From Stramonita haemastoma (Eukaryota > Mollusca > Gastropoda > Neogastropoda > Muricidae): a stretch of DNA of 17,500 nucleotides. The notes under the pieces were generated by a model that was not told the DNA's origin, searched no databases, and worked only from the letters and a program-made list of their open reading frames with translations. The stretch covers positions 29,461,328-29,478,827 of the forward strand of contig CM060335.1 of assembly GCA_030674155.1 (NCBI GenBank), in the 5' to 3' direction. The translations under genes were made by a program, and so were the position numbers. Of this stretch, positions 17,111 through 17,500 are shown piece by piece. Position 1 is the stretch's first letter, and every line of letters starts with the position of its first letter.

Positions 17111-17500
17111 TCAGCGACAACGCCGGCTGTGGCTGGTCAGTCCGATGCGGGAGTGGCATTCTCTGTTGCATCTGATGCAGATGTGGCTTGTTGAGGTGGC
17201 TGGAGCACATGCCTTCCGCTTGGCTCTCTTTTCGTTTGCTGCGGTGTGGATCCTTTCTTCACCACACTTCAGCTGTTTGTGGAGAATGCTGCGCCATTTG
17301 CTGTGTTCAGCCGCTACCTCCTCCCAGTTCTCTAGGTTGATGTTCAGGGCTTTCATGTCACGCTTGCAGACGTCTTTGTAGCGCAGTTGGGGGCGGCCAA
17401 TGCTTCTCTTGCCGGAGGCAAGTTCACCATAGAGGAGATCTTTAGGAATGCGTCCATCCTCCATCCTTCGCACGTGACCGAGCCATCTGAGTCTGCGTTG
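17111..17500 (-). CDS. LINE C-terminal region with Cys/His finger (partial, fourth type)
   Basis: Open from the window edge, starting QRRLRWLGHVRRMEDGRIPK; codons before the GTG at 17473 belong to it, so the start is outside. It continues LLYGELASGKRSIGRPQLRY, KDVCKRDMKALNI, W..VAAEHSKWRSILHKQL and ends CIRCNRECHSRIGLTSHSRR followed by CR. The last part is a C2HC-type finger (C-x2-C...H-x4-C). I recognise this tail as a common ending of LINE ORF2 proteins in molluscs and other marine animals, where it follows the reverse transcriptase. No stop or frameshift occurs in the 129 visible codons. Whether the rest of the element is intact cannot be seen. Confidence 0.8.
   Translation of the reverse strand, partial: QRRLRWLGHVRRMEDGRIPKDLLYGELASGKRSIGRPQLRYKDVCKRDMKALNINLENWEEVAAEHSKWRSILHKQLKCGEERIHTAANEKRAKRKACAPATSTSHICIRCNRECHSRIGLTSHSRRCR

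Overview
The window is eukaryotic, repeat-dominated DNA, most likely from a mollusc and probably a marine gastropod. This rests on the very dense (GA)n/(GT)n/(GATA)n/(TAG)n microsatellites, several decayed APE-type non-LTR retrotransposons (LINEs) whose protein motifs resemble those I know from molluscs and other marine invertebrates, and two tRNA-headed SINEs, one of a type I recall from gastropods. The species call is inference. No bacterial genes, rRNA genes, functional tRNA genes or CRISPR arrays are visible.

Layout. 1-1500: an AT-rich flank, a 223-bp composite tRNA/5S-like SINE with a perfect 12-bp target-site duplication, then on the minus strand a candidate two-exon gene for a 45-residue secreted peptide (coding 1035-1266) with TATA-like, E-box and poly(A) signals. 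1600-2540: microsatellites and A-rich filler. 3055-5817: a chain of minus-strand LINE 3' ends and fragments separated by (GA)n tracts, plus a plus-strand SINE with two perfect 3' hairpins. 5818-11047: a nearly complete but dead minus-strand LINE of about 5.2 kb. It has ORF1 with a 2A ribosome-skipping motif at its N-terminus, ORF2 with endonuclease, reverse transcriptase and a Cys/His knuckle, and a 78-bp internal duplication of reverse-transcriptase motif A. 11288-11570: a decayed second copy of the small-peptide gene. 12088-13671: more GA tracts and LINE 3' ends. 13781-15495: a second LINE type, 5' truncated, whose reverse transcriptase is open except for one in-frame stop. 15643-16190: a third LINE type, cut off beside a GA tract. 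16927-17500: the C-terminal end of a fourth LINE with a (TAG)n tail.

How the parts fit. Every LINE fragment lies on the minus strand, and every long GA tract has purines on the plus strand. Nearly all LINE pieces between 3055 and 15495 start or end exactly at a GA tract; the large LINE is flanked by GA on both sides. The simplest reading is repeated insertion of (TC)n-seeking or (TC)n-tailed LINEs into one microsatellite-rich locus. The two small-peptide copies, same strand and about 10.3 kb apart, are the only plausible host-gene material.
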